From contig CM043958.1 of the NCBI GenBank assembly GCA_014529385.2, positions 76,608,669 through 76,672,668 on the forward strand: DNA of 64,000 nt, read 5' to 3'. The DNA comes from Adiantum capillus-veneris. Taxonomy: Eukaryota; Streptophyta; Polypodiopsida; Polypodiales; Pteridaceae. A program made the translations under genes and the position numbers. Positions 10,179 to 21,228 of this stretch are shown in pieces; the first letter of the stretch is position 1; each line of letters opens with the position of its first letter. Under the pieces are notes generated by a model that saw only the letters and a program-made list of their open reading frames with translations, ran no database searches and was not told the origin of the DNA.

Positions 10179-10433
10179 CAGACCATGTATACCTAACTCT
10201 TTTCTTTGTTAGGTCAAGTAATGGTCCTGAAATTTGTGAGAACTTTTCTATGAAGCGTCTACAGTATGCACACATACCTATAAAGGTTCTTAGTGCATGA
10301 AGCTTCTTTGGTTTAGACCATCCTTTTATTACCTCAAACTTTGATGGATCCATTTGGATGCCATGTTGAGAGATAATGTGACCTAAATACTAAATCTCTT
10401 GCAAGAAAAATTCACTTTTCTTTCAATTAACAT
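10179..10433 (-). pseudogene. Element G: RT thumb fragment
   Basis: On the minus strand this encodes the end of a gypsy reverse transcriptase, including MDPSKFEVIKGW, RTFIGMCAYCRRFI and LTKK...RYTW, matching D at 43430-43700. It starts at the insertion point of B and ends where H begins. One in-frame stop lies near the insertion (TTAATTGAAAGA reads N-stop where D has a CGA codon). Confidence 0.85.
10430..10433. repeat. Target-site duplication ACAT, left copy (element B)
   Basis: ACAT lies directly before the LTR start TGAGTGGCAT and again at 20486-20489 after the LTR end CCTCA. Uninterrupted family member D has a single ACAT at the matching RT position. Confidence 0.88.
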
Positions 10434-12511
10434 TGAGTGGCATAAAATGGTAACCATCTTTTTGCAACATTTGTCAGCCTACTCAACGTCCTCTTCCTCA
10501 TATGTGTATATATTTTTCTATGCTATTAAGTTATCTAGAGTAAATTCCCCCTCTTCGTTTAACCTTTGTGGCGACACATACATTATACTCTTCCCAAAAA
10601 TGTCACCTTAGTCATATATTTATATTACCACCCTTTTCTTTTTTGCTTTGTAAATAGAATAAGCATACAATAACCAACTATATACCCCCAAACTTTCTTA
10701 CCTCTTGTGAATTAGTAGTAGAAAAATAATATATCCATCTTCCACCCCTTATAGATAAATTCCCATGGAAATCAACTCTCCACTTGTCTTTACCAAAGAT
10801 TATGGTCCCTCTCTACAAGTCTTCTATGCCCCCTACATAGGTGGCCCAATATCTCTTAAGAATATACATATAGTTTCTCTCCTTTCAAAAAGACTCCAAT
10901 TGTATATTCTTTTCACAAGCAAATAATATTGGGCCCTCCTCTATTTGTTTAAGCATCATAGCCTTTTGAAAAAGCATGATTCCCCTTGGATGCATACAAG
11001 CAAAGGGCCCATACAAGAAGACTTTGAAGCAAAAGATTCCCTAGCCTAGTGTGGACCTTCCAAACCGAATTCCTTGGTGCATGGGCATGAAGAATAGTCC
11101 TAATTCATATCAAACATGTTGAAAAGGTCAATTTTCCCTTTTGAAGAATGTCATTCCGAGCTACAGGTAAAAAGTTATGGTCAAAATAGTGTAAATCTGT
11201 CAGATTCGCAGCAAAAGGGAACTATAAATCAAGTAAATCAAGAGAGTGAGATCTTATTTTTCCCCTACTCATCTTCTAGAAGAGCAATGAGTGTTCAAGG
11301 TCACTTGCATGTGATGGGACCAACCTAAAGATGCTTTCTAAATGCCAAGACAGACAAGTTGAGATACCCCGCAGGAGCCACCCGTAGGGCCTCATGGTGG
11401 GGCCCAGCTACATTATGCACCCCTATGGAGCCTTCACGGTCTAAAATGATATTTTTGGTGAATAAATAGTCCCTTTTATGTCCAATATTCAATGAGTGGT
11501 CAAAGGACACTTAATTAGGTTTAATCACTTACTCTAATTAAGTGTAGCATAATCCCACTCCTACACAACTATAAATAGCCCCCCTTGGAAAGACTCAAGG
11601 ACACACACCTATATTTTCAACTTCATGTTGTTTCTTGATCAATAGTAGAGAAAACCCCAACTCTCCCTCTTTCACATCCTCCCTCCTAACCCTCCTCTTT
11701 GGAGGAAGTGCAACTCTATTCTCCACTCTCTCCATTCTACAATCTCTTACTCCATCAACCCAATAAATCATTTGTAGCACCTCAATAACTTGTAAATACA
11801 TCATGATCTCTCTCATGGTTATGTTAATGATCATGAAATCATCTTCAAAAACTTTCAAGTGTCGCAATTCGTGATGGTTAGCCAGCGTCTGTCCTCCCCT
11901 TAAAAGGTGTGCGAGAAATCAAGTAAGTGTTATATTCTCAATTTACCATTGGTTTGTTTCTCCACACTTATTCAATTGGTCTAAAGAAATTTCTCACTCC
12001 AACTCTCTTTTGCTTCATTACATATGCATGTGGCTACCTCTCATGGTGATTTTATTTGTGTCACGGCATTGCATAGATGGAGATGAGCTCTCTATGCAAA
12101 GTGTGTTAGTTTGATGTAAGTGATTCTCTTGTGTGTTTGAGAGGCAAGTCTTGCGCGCATGATTTTTTTGATGAGTGCTTGAGAGAGGAAGAGTTTGGAT
12201 GTATTATGGGTATTCTTATGGGGAGAAGGTGAATGCTATTCCACAAATTGCATATTTTCATTTTGATGCACGGCATTGGGTTGCATAATCATTGATGGTG
12301 TTCAAGTGTCCAAAGTGTATATAGAGTAAGGGGGTTTTCAAAGTGTGTTGCTTGGTGGGTGAGTGCAAGTGTTATTTTTTTGATTGGTTTCCTTCTCCAC
12401 TCCCAAAAGAAGGTGGTGCCCCAAGTAGTGTGCGTACCTCTTTACGAACATTTTGTGAGGGTAGGCCCATTGGTTTGGGTTTAGAGGCCCCATTTCAAAA
12501 GCTCGCTCTCA
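10434..12511 (+). repeat. 5' LTR of element B
   Basis: 2078 bp from TGAGTGGCAT to GCTCTCA. It matches the 3' LTR at 18407 and both LTRs of C. It contains a TATA box and no protein-coding domain; the short open frames in it recur only because the LTR recurs. Confidence 0.93.
11570..11577 (+). promoter_or_regulatory. TATA box in 5' LTR of element B
   Basis: TATAAATA in the context ACAACTATAAATAGCCCC. The same box is at 19543-19550 (3' LTR of B) and 46097-46104 (5' LTR of C). RNA should start about 25-35 bases downstream. Confidence 0.7.
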
Positions 12512-12516
12512 TAAAG

Positions 12517-12536
12517 TGGTGCCCCCACTGAGGAAC
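12517..12536 (+). other. Primer binding site of element B
   Basis: TGGTGCCCCCACTGAGGAAC begins five bases after the 5' LTR. It is identical in C (47039-47058) and close to that of A. The tRNA was not identified. Confidence 0.75.
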
Positions 12537-13153
12537 ATATTTCCAAGTTACCTTCAAATTCTTTAGTGATGAACAATGGAGTTCCCATCTATCCATTTCA
12601 TTTTGCACAACACATTAGAGTAAATGTTCACATAGATAGAAAAGTCTTTTTCCAGTAACGCATTGTTTTTATGTTTGGTGCAGAAAGACTTAGAGAAATA
12701 CTGGCATCACCCAATCCAATTATACTTCCAATCATCAATTATGAAACTTCTTTTGATGTTCACGTTTTCATTTTGTTTTAAAGGCAGGAACAAGGAGTGG
12801 TGAAGGGGTGCTCAAGGGCCATATGAAGGAACGAGGTTTTCAAACCAACAACGAGGAGTAGCACATGAATCACGATCAAAATAATGAACCTTTTAGGCCT
12901 ATTGCTCGGCAATCCATTCATATAATCATTGCAACTAAGTTTAGGTTTCAGTCTATCATAAGGAGGATATTTGGATCCACTCGCCTCAATGAAATCTTTA
13001 ATCCATTTATTCTACCTATGATAAAGTACGAATTAACAATGGATGTGTACATCTTCATTTTAATGTAATCAGATTTATAGTGTCAATAATCTTTTGCGGC
13101 CTGTAAGAGAAAAGTTTCTTTAAAAAAAAGAGATTTAAAAAAGTCTAAACAAA
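12537..13153 (+). other. Leader of element B
   Basis: Untranslated leader between primer site and gag start. The open frame at 12865-13068 recurs in C with small changes but shows no recognisable domain. Confidence 0.5.
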
Positions 13154-13963
13154 ATGTCAAGTTCTTTTCCCACGTTCTATGCAAGAAGTGGGGAAGGTGC
13201 GCAAGAGTTTCTTGACAACTTGGAGATGGCACATCTCATATCCGGGAGAGATGAAGAGGAAGTAAAGCTACGAGCCTTCCCGTTGGTTCTAAAAGTAGAA
13301 GCTAAAGCATGGTATGAGACCTTGCAACCCCAAATCAACTCCAATTGGGAGAGACTGCGAGCAAGCTTCCTCTCCAAGTTCGGGCAAGGTGATACTTCTG
13401 AAGGACTATCGAAATGTCTTATTGGGCATAAGCAGGTATCACTTGAAGACTATCCCTCTTATGAAGCAACCTTTGTCAATCTATGGGGTAGGTGGGAGGC
13501 TACATTAGAAAATCATGGTGGTGCACCTAACTTTCTAAAAAAAGAGAGATTCATGGTTGGCTTGTATCCACTTTTAAAGGCTAAAGTAGAGCTAAAATTC
13601 CCATCCACCTTCGAAGAAGCACGTGAGGTAGCCATCATCAAGTTTAGAAAACTACACTTCCAAGCACATAGAGCAAGGGGTTTGAATGAAGTGAGTGAGA
13701 GGGAGTCTTCACAAACCATGGAAGCACCAATTAGGCCCCCTCTTGCACAATCTTCACAAATAGGAGATAACTCTCAACAAGAGGTTTTACAAAGGCTAAC
13801 TCAACAGCTTGACAACCTCACTCTGAATCTAGTACAAGGCCTACCTCAACAACGACAACCAAGAGAAGGGAATCGCAATCAACGAAGACAAGCTTAAGAG
13901 TTGCGATGTTGGAATTGCAATGAAATGGGCCATGGCATGTACAATTGTCCACATCCAAGGTGA
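13154..13963 (+). pseudogene. Element B gag, two in-frame stops
   Basis: The frame starts at ATG 13154 (MSSSFPTFYAR) with a retrotransposon gag domain (KAWYETLQPQI, FLSKFG, FLKKERFMVGLYPLL, TFEEAREVA). It stops at TAA 13895-13897, where C reads CAA, and again at TGA 13961-13963, where C reads CGA. Between them a CCHC zinc knuckle (CWNCNEMGHGMYNC) is intact. Both stops are C-to-T changes, and the second is at a CpG. The pol frame continues in the same register, so the ancestor was a single gag-pol frame. Confidence 0.88.
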
Positions 13964-16900
13964 CTTCCGGGAGACATATATCCCCCTAGACCGCCTCCTC
14001 TCACTGTGCAACAAGAACAAGCTCAAGGCCCACAAATCCTTCGACGACCACCACCACCAGCAAATATACCTCCCGTCCCACATGAGGAGGAAGAAAGAGG
14101 AGTCAACATCATCAAGCTAGAAGAGGTAATAGATGAGCATACTCTAAACTTTGATGTTATGCCGGCAGAAAAACGCACAAGAGCACATGATAAGGATGAA
14201 GACATGAGAAGTGAAGGAACAAATTCAGCCAGAAGGGACAAGAAGAAGAAGTCAAAGATGGAAGAAGCTGAAAGTAGTAGGAAGAAAAGATCAAGGCGAA
14301 GGGAAATTGGTATCAACGACTTCCCATTGGGAAAGGAGCTAGAGCCCTACAACATCTTGGAGGATTTACAAACCCAAAAGCCAAACATTTCATGGCCTCA
14401 ACTTCTACACCTATCAGCCAAAGTAAGAAGGCAATGGCCAAAGTTGGTAAGTACAAGAATTCCAAAAAAGAAAGAAAATCTTTCCATTAAGGTTGTGGCC
14501 TCAAAGCTACAAAAAGATGTGGAACCCATTGTGGATGCTTACATAAGGGTTAAAAAGGTTTCTAATGTATATGTTGATGGTGGAGCTCAAATGTGTGTGA
14601 TCATGGAAAAATCAATGAACAAGTTAGGGCTTGAAATTACAAAGTCCTCTAATTGTCAAGCTAGGCTAGCCAACAACTCAAGTGTGAAGTGTTTGGTGAT
14701 CATTGAAAATGTAAAAGTCTCTGTATGTAACATAGATGCACGAGTGGATAGGTATGTCATGCCAGCTAAGGGGGAGGGCTATCCCATCATCCTAGGGAGG
14801 CCTTGGCTCATTGCTGTGAATGCAGATCAAAAATGGGAAAGTGGTCGTTTGATTCTTAAGAAGGGTCAACCGGTGGTGTATGATTGGCGAGAAGGAAAGC
14901 AACTAGATATCAACTATGAAACCACGGCAGATGAAGAGAGCGAGGAGGAGAGTCCCTACTCAAGTGATGAGGAAGCATCAACCAGTGCATCAACCAGTGA
15001 AGAGGAGTCTTCTTTGGAGGTAATGGGAATTGTATTCAATGCCAACACTCAAGATGTTCCAGTAGAAGAAAAGCCAACAGACAATCACACACGAGGGGAT
15101 GAAAGATGCCACCACCTTGAAGAAGGATTTGAGAAGATGCTTGCAAAAGATCTTACTTGTGAGGAGAAGAGGTCCTACATCAATATGTTAAGGAGGTATC
15201 CCAATTTTTTTATTGACTACTCACAAATAAGAGGTGTAGATGTAATAGAGCATCGAATTGAATTGAAACCAGGGACTAAACCCGTGGCTCAAAAGTTAAG
15301 GCGACTAGGATCTGTGCAACAAAAGGCTCTCCTACAGGAAGTGAATCGACTCTTGAAGGCTGGCTTCATCTATCCAGTATCCAACTCCGAATGGGTATCA
15401 GCTATTGTAGTCACTCCCAAGAAGAATGGTAAGTGGAGGGTCTGCGTGGATTACAAACCCCTCAACGCTGCGACAAAGAGGGACCACTTCCCTCTCCCTT
15501 TCCAAGATGAAATTTTGAATGAAGTAGCAGGTCACGAATGCTACACTGTGTGTGATGGGTATTCAGGATATTTTCAAATTAGAATAGCAGAAGAGGACCA
15601 ACCAAAAACCACCTTCATCACACCTTGGGGATGTTTTGCATTCAGAGTAATGCCTTTTGGGTTCACCAATGCTCCTAGCACCTTCATGAGATTCACAATA
15701 TTTGTATTTCAGCCATTCTTTGGAAAATCTATAAGAGTCTTTATGGATGATTTCTGTATTTATAGTTGTAGATCACTTCATTGCCAAAAGGTTGAAGAGG
15801 GGCTTAAGAGACTCCATCAATTTGGGGGACAACTCAACCCAGAGAAGTGTCATATCGGTGAATCTCAGGTGGTTTTGCTAGGCCATGTGGTTTCTTCACA
15901 AGGAATTCAAGTGGATCCCTCTAAAGTAGAGGCCCTTTTGTCATTATCTCCACCAACAACAACAAAGGAGCTAATGACCTTCAACCACAAAGTGAGGTAC
16001 ATGTCTCGCTTCATCCATCTCCTAGCAGAAGCCATCGCCCCTTTGCATAGGTTGGCAAGCCAATCTACATTTGAATGGGGGAGGGAACATGCAAAATGTT
16101 TTGAGGAAGTGAAGGGCATTCTTAGCTCTCTCCCAATCCTAATGCCACCAGATCCAAAGGAGACTTACTATGTCACTCCAAGTGTAGGTTTCGAAGCAAT
16201 TGGTGTTGTTTTGATGCAAAAAGATCCTAAAACATCATACATGAGGCCGATCTATTTTGCAAGCAAGGTGATGACTCCAGCCGAGAAGGGATACACTGAA
16301 ATGGAGAAAGTGGTCGTTGCAATCTTGTTTGCGGTAAGGAAGTTTCGATCGTATCTTCTCCCTGTGCCATTTGTTTTTCTCACCTTAGAGCACAATCTAC
16401 CATATGTAGTACAACACATGAGCCTCTCATCTAGAATAGCAAAGTGGGTGCTTGAACTCCAAGAATTTGAATACACTTTCCTTGTAGAAGATAGCACAAG
16501 AGCAGGACTTGCAGACATTCTCACCTACAAAGTGAGAGAAAGGGAAGGATCACGACTACAAAGAGAGGAAGGCTCAAAACAGTTCAAAGTGAAGGAGATT
16601 GATAATGCCCATACTTTATGCTTTGACGGAGCCTATCAACGCCAACATGACAAAGCAGCAGGGGGGATCCTCATTTTAAACCCACAAAAGGAGGTAATGG
16701 TTAGAAAAGGTATCACTCTACCCAATGTTCACTCTAACAATGAGGCTGAGTATGCTGCTCTAACCCTTGGGTTAGAAGAATGCAAAGAATTAGGCATACA
16801 AAGACTTATTATAAAAGGTGATTCTTTGCTAGTGGTCAGGCAAATCCAAGGGACTTGGAGGTGCAAGAATCGTACATTGTTTGAGTGGCTTAGTAGTGTA

Positions 16901-18235
16901 AGAGCTTTGATGAAGGGTTTTAAAGCAACACAGGTACAACACATTGTGAGAACTCATAACAAGGAAGCAGACATACTCGCAAATGAAAAGCTTCAAATGG
17001 CGGTAGGAGGTGTGAAACTATATGAACCCAAATATCAAGGTCAAGAGGAGCTAAAAGACATTATCTTCTTTCTACAAGCAGGTGAGTGTCCCAAACACTT
17101 AGACAAGGTGCAAAGACATAGACTAGTTAAGAAGGCCACACCTTACCAGTTGATCGGGGATGATTTATATCACAAAGGGAAAGATTTGGTCCTGAGGAGA
17201 GTACCAGGTGTGCAAGAGATAGAGAAAATTCTTCTTTCATGTCACTTTTCTCAAGTTATTACAAGTAGGAAGATTTTACAAGCAGGGTTTATTTGGCCGA
17301 GTTTACATCGTGATGTCCAATATTGGTGTAAAGCATGTAAGCCATGCCAAATTGCTGGGGATAGACGACTAACATATGAGCCTCGAGTCCCAATAATATC
17401 TTATGGCCCTTTTGAAAAGTGGGGTGTGGATGCAATAGGTCCCCTACCTCGTACTTCTACTGGGAAGGTTTTCATCATCATGGGTGTTGACTACATGACA
17501 CGATGGGCGGAAGCAACAAGCACAACCCGAATCACAGCTGAAGAGGTTTTGGACCGGCCTAATGATTGGGATCGCCATTTGACGGCTGCTCTTTGGGCGT
17601 ATAGGACATCTTTCAAGGTATCTACCCAATTCACCCCTTTTCATCTAGTTTATGGACAGGAAGCACTTCTCCCCATTGAGGTAGAGCTCTCAAGCTTGCG
17701 TGTTCTTGCAAGAGTGGCAAAAAAACCAAAGGAGGTTCTACATGAAAGGATCTTAGATCTCCAACGACTTGAGCTAGATAGAGAAGAGTCCATTGATCAC
17801 TACATCACCAAAGCGACAAGCCAAAGGGATAAAATCAACAAGAAGCTCAAGGGGAAAGGATTGAAGGAAGGTATGTTGGTTCTTCGCTATGATAACCGAC
17901 TTGATACTCGACTTGACAAAAAGTTTTTGCAAAGATGGGAGGGACCTTTCATGATAAAAACAAAGTTTGGGAATGGTAGTTACAGATTAGCAGATTTATC
18001 AGGAAAACTCCACAAGACCAGAGTCAATGGATGGAGATTAAAGCCCTACTTTCAACGTATCAATCCGTTGATAGGCAGTCATCTGCCTACATTGTCTAAG
18101 CTCCAAATTGGCATGGCTCCCTTCGGCTTGGCAAATGCTCCACCTATTTTTAAAGCTTTGATGTGCAAAGAAGAACCAGACTTGGAATCTGAACATACCC
18201 AAGGCAACCCTCCCATATCCGATTTATGGGATTGA
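13964..18235 (+). pseudogene. Element B pol: PR, RT, two RNase H domains, deleted integrase
   Basis: After the last gag stop the frame is open to TGA 18233-18235. Protease has DGGAQMCVI (D codon at 14576) and ILGRPWL. RT shows CDGYSGYFQI, MPFGFTNAPSTF and FMDDF (Asp codons 15746 and 15749). The following gypsy RNase H is degenerate: the usual DAS motif reads TPS and the TDH motif reads LEH. A second RNase H follows with FDGAY (16625), NNEAEYAAL, IKGDSLLV and NKEAD. Integrase lost 21 bp in its HHCC region (near 17243) and 213 bp of core (at 17547), removing the second Asp and the Glu. The GPF module (RWEGPFMI) remains. The protein would lack integration activity. Confidence 0.9.
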
Positions 18236-18387
18236 GGTAATGAAAAGCAGGTCTAATGGAGTAAAAGAGTGCATGACACTCCTCCTATTGAAAAAAAAAA
18301 AAGTAGAAAAGGAAAAATGACAAAAAAAAAGAGAAAAAAAGAAGAAAAGAAGCAACACCGTCCTCCTAAAGATATGAATATCTCTAG
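18236..18387 (+). other. A-rich 3' untranslated stretch of element B
   Basis: Between the pol stop and the purine tract lies an A-rich stretch (about 18288-18355) with AAAAAGAGAAAAAA-like runs. C has the same stretch, slightly shorter, at 53011-53065. Confidence 0.6.
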
Positions 18388-18406
18388 GCTTGGGGGAGGG
18401 CTAATA
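18388..18406 (+). other. Polypurine tract of element B
   Basis: GCTTGGGGGAGGGCTAATA directly precedes the 3' LTR start TGAG, and is identical in C. Confidence 0.85.
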
Positions 18407-20485
18407 TGAGTGGCATAAAATGGTAACCATCTTTTTGCAACATTTGTCAGCCTACTCAACGTCCTCTTCCTCATATGTGTATATATTTTTCTATGCTATT
18501 CAGTTATCTAGAGTAAATTCCCCCTGTTCGTTTAACCTTTGTGGCGACACATACATTATACTCTTCCCAAAAATGTCACCTTAGTCATATATTTATATTA
18601 CCACCCTTTTCTTTTTTGCTTTGTAAATAGAATAAGCATACAATAACCAACTATATACCCCCAAACTTTCTTACCTCTTGTGAATTAGTAGTAGAAAAAT
18701 AATATATCCATCTTCCACCCCTTATAGATAAATTCCCATGGAAATCAACTCTCCACTTGTCTTTACCAAAGATTATGGTCCCTCTCTACAAGTCTTCTAT
18801 GCCCCCTACATAGGTGGCCCAATATCTCTTAAGAATATACATATAGTTTCTCTCCTTTCAAAAAGACTCCAATTGTATATTCTTTTCACAAGCAAATAAT
18901 ATTGGGCCCTCCTCTATTTGTTTAAGCATCATAGCCTTTTGAAAAAGCATGATTCCCCTTGGATGCATACAAGCAAAGGGCCCATACAAGAAGACTTTGA
19001 AGCAAAAGGTTCCCTAGCCTAGTGTGGACCTTCCAAACTGAATTCCTTGATGCATGGGCGTGAAGAATAGTCCAAATTCATATCAAACATGTTGAGAAGG
19101 TCAATTTTTCCTTTTGAAGCATGTCATTTCGAGCTACAGGTAAAAAGTTATGGTCAAAATAGTGTAAATCTGTCAGATTCGCAGCAAAAGGGAACTATAA
19201 ATCAAGTAAATCAAGAGAGGGAGATCTTATTTTTCCCCTACTCATCTTCTAGAAGAGCAATGAGTGTTCAAGGTCACTTGAATGTGATGGGACCAACCTA
19301 AAGATGCTTTCTAAATGCCAAAACAGACAAGTAGAGATACCCCGCAGGAGCCACCCGTAGGGCCTCATGGTGGGGCCCAGCTACATTATGCACCCCTATG
19401 GAGCCTTCACGGTCTAAAATGATATTTTTGGTGAATAAATAGTCCCTTTTATGTCCAATATTCAATGAGTGGTCAAAGGACACTTAATTAGGTCTAATCA
19501 CTTACTCTAATTAAGTGTAGCATAATCCCACTCCTACACAACTATAAATAGCCCCCCTTGGAGAGACTCAAGGACACACACCTATATTTTCAACTTCATG
19601 TTGTTTCTTGATCAATAGTAGAGAAAACCCCAACTCTCCCTCTTTCACATCCTCCCTCCTAACCCTCCTCTTTGGAGGAAGTGCAACTCTATTCTCCACT
19701 CTCTCCATTCTACAATCTCTTACTCCATCAACCCAATAAATCATTTGTAGCACCTCAATAACTTGTAAATACATCATGATCTCTCTCATGGTTATGTTAA
19801 TGATCATGAAATCATCTTCAAAAACTTTCAAGTGTCGCAATTCGTGATGGTTAGCCAGCGTCTGTCCTCCCCTTAAAAGGTGTGCGAGAAATCAAGTAAG
19901 TGTTCTATTCTCAATTTACCATTGGTTTGTTTCTCCACACTTATTCAATTGGTCTAAAGAAATTTCTCACTCCAACTCTCTTTTGCTTCATTACATATGC
20001 ATGTGGCTACCTCTCATGGTGATTTTATTTGTGTCACGGCATTGCATAGATGGAGATGAGCTCTCTATGCAAAGTGTGTTAGTTTGATGTAAGTGATTCT
20101 CTTGTGTGTTTGAGAGGCAAGTCTTGCGCGCATGATTTTTTTGATGAGTGCTTGAGAGAGGAAGAGTTTGGATGTATTATGGGTATTCTTATGGGGAGAA
20201 GGTGAATGCTATTCCACAAATTGCATATTTTCATTTTGATGCACGGCATTGGGTTGCATAATCATTGATGGTGTTCAAGTGTCCAAAGTGTATATAGAGT
20301 AAGGGGGTTTTCAAAGTGTGTTGCTTGGGTGGATGAGTGCAAGTGTTATTTTTTTGATTGGTTTCCTTCTCCACTCCCAAAAGAAGGTGGTGCCCCAAGT
20401 AGTGTGCGTACCTCTTTACGAACATTTTGTGAGGGTAGGCCCATTGGTTTGGGTTTAGAGGCCCCATTTCAAAAGCTCGCCCTCA
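18407..20485 (+). repeat. 3' LTR of element B
   Basis: 2079 bp, ending CGCCCTCA, followed by the ACAT duplication. TATA box at 19543-19550. Confidence 0.93.
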
Positions 20486-20489
20486 ACAT
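20486..20489. repeat. Target-site duplication ACAT, right copy (element B)
   Basis: Matches 10430-10433. Element G's RT resumes immediately after it. Confidence 0.88.
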
Positions 20490-21228
20490 AAAGTTTATTC
20501 TCTCTTAAAACTTGAAATATTACCTCGAGGTGTTGCTTGTGTTCATCTAATGAATTAGAGTAGATGATAATATCATCAAAGAACACTCCAGTGAAGGTTC
20601 GATGAGACCTGAATAGCTTCTCCATCAAGCGGTTGAATGTGGCTGGTGCATTGGTCAAGCCAAAAGGCATGACAATGTATTCGTAAAGACCAAATGTGGT
20701 GCGAAATGCGGTCTTTACAATGTCTGGATCAACTATCCTTATTTGATGATAGCTACTTTTTAGGTCAATCCTACTGAAGTAGGTCGATCCTTGTAGCTTA
20801 TCAAATAGGTCTTCTACCCGTGGAACGGGAAACCTATTCTTGATAGTGATCCTATTTAGTGCTCTATAGTCGACACACATACGATATGTGACGTCTTTCT
20901 TTTTTACTAATAGCACAGGTGAGAAAAATGGAGACGAGCTAGGCCTAACCATGCCCTTCTCAACTAACTCATGCACTTGCCGCATAATCTCCTCTTGTTG
21001 AGCTTGAGAAACTCTATAACGAGGTTTGTTAGGCGGTGAACTTCCTGGAAGAAGTTCAATTGCATGGTCATCATTACTTCGTTTAGGAGGTAGCTCACAA
21101 GGGATGTCGTCAATAAAAACATCTTGAAACCCCTTGAGAAAATTGGATAACTCTAATTCCTTTTGGTTGATTTTATTTTCTTTTGCTAAAGCATTGGGTT
21201 AATTTTGAGAATCTTTAACAAAAATTAT
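20490..21228 (-). pseudogene. Element G: RT palm and fingers
   Basis: Minus-strand chromovirus reverse transcriptase. It includes [52 protein letters not shown] (usually SGYHQI), [16 protein letters not shown] and the catalytic box FFDDIIIYS. It ends at the insertion of element B. Upstream of the palm the frame is the same as gag-protease but has two TAA codons (21229-21231 and near 21198); D reads sense codons at both places. Confidence 0.88.

Larger units (their letters stand above)
10434..20485 (+). mobile_element. Tat-type Ty3/gypsy element B, nested in chromovirus G
   Basis: A 10,052-bp element with long LTRs (10434-12511 and 18407-20485, about 2.08 kb each), primer site, gag-pol and a strong purine tract. 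The LTRs differ at only a handful of bases in the parts compared, so insertion is fairly recent. Pol carries two RNase H-like domains in series, the hallmark of the plant Tat lineage. Element C (44962-54745) is a second copy. B cannot be autonomous: two in-frame stops disrupt gag and the integrase core is deleted. Confidence 0.93.

Noticed and set aside
11595-11867. Minus-strand 90-codon frame, recurring at 19568-19840 and 46121-46360
   Set aside because: It lies inside the B/C LTR and recurs only because the LTR does. It crosses the TATA/leader region and has no domain.
12865-13068. Plus-strand 67-codon frame, recurring at 47386-47598
   Set aside because: In the leader of B and C, with indels between copies and no recognised motif. 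Kept as leader, not as a gene.
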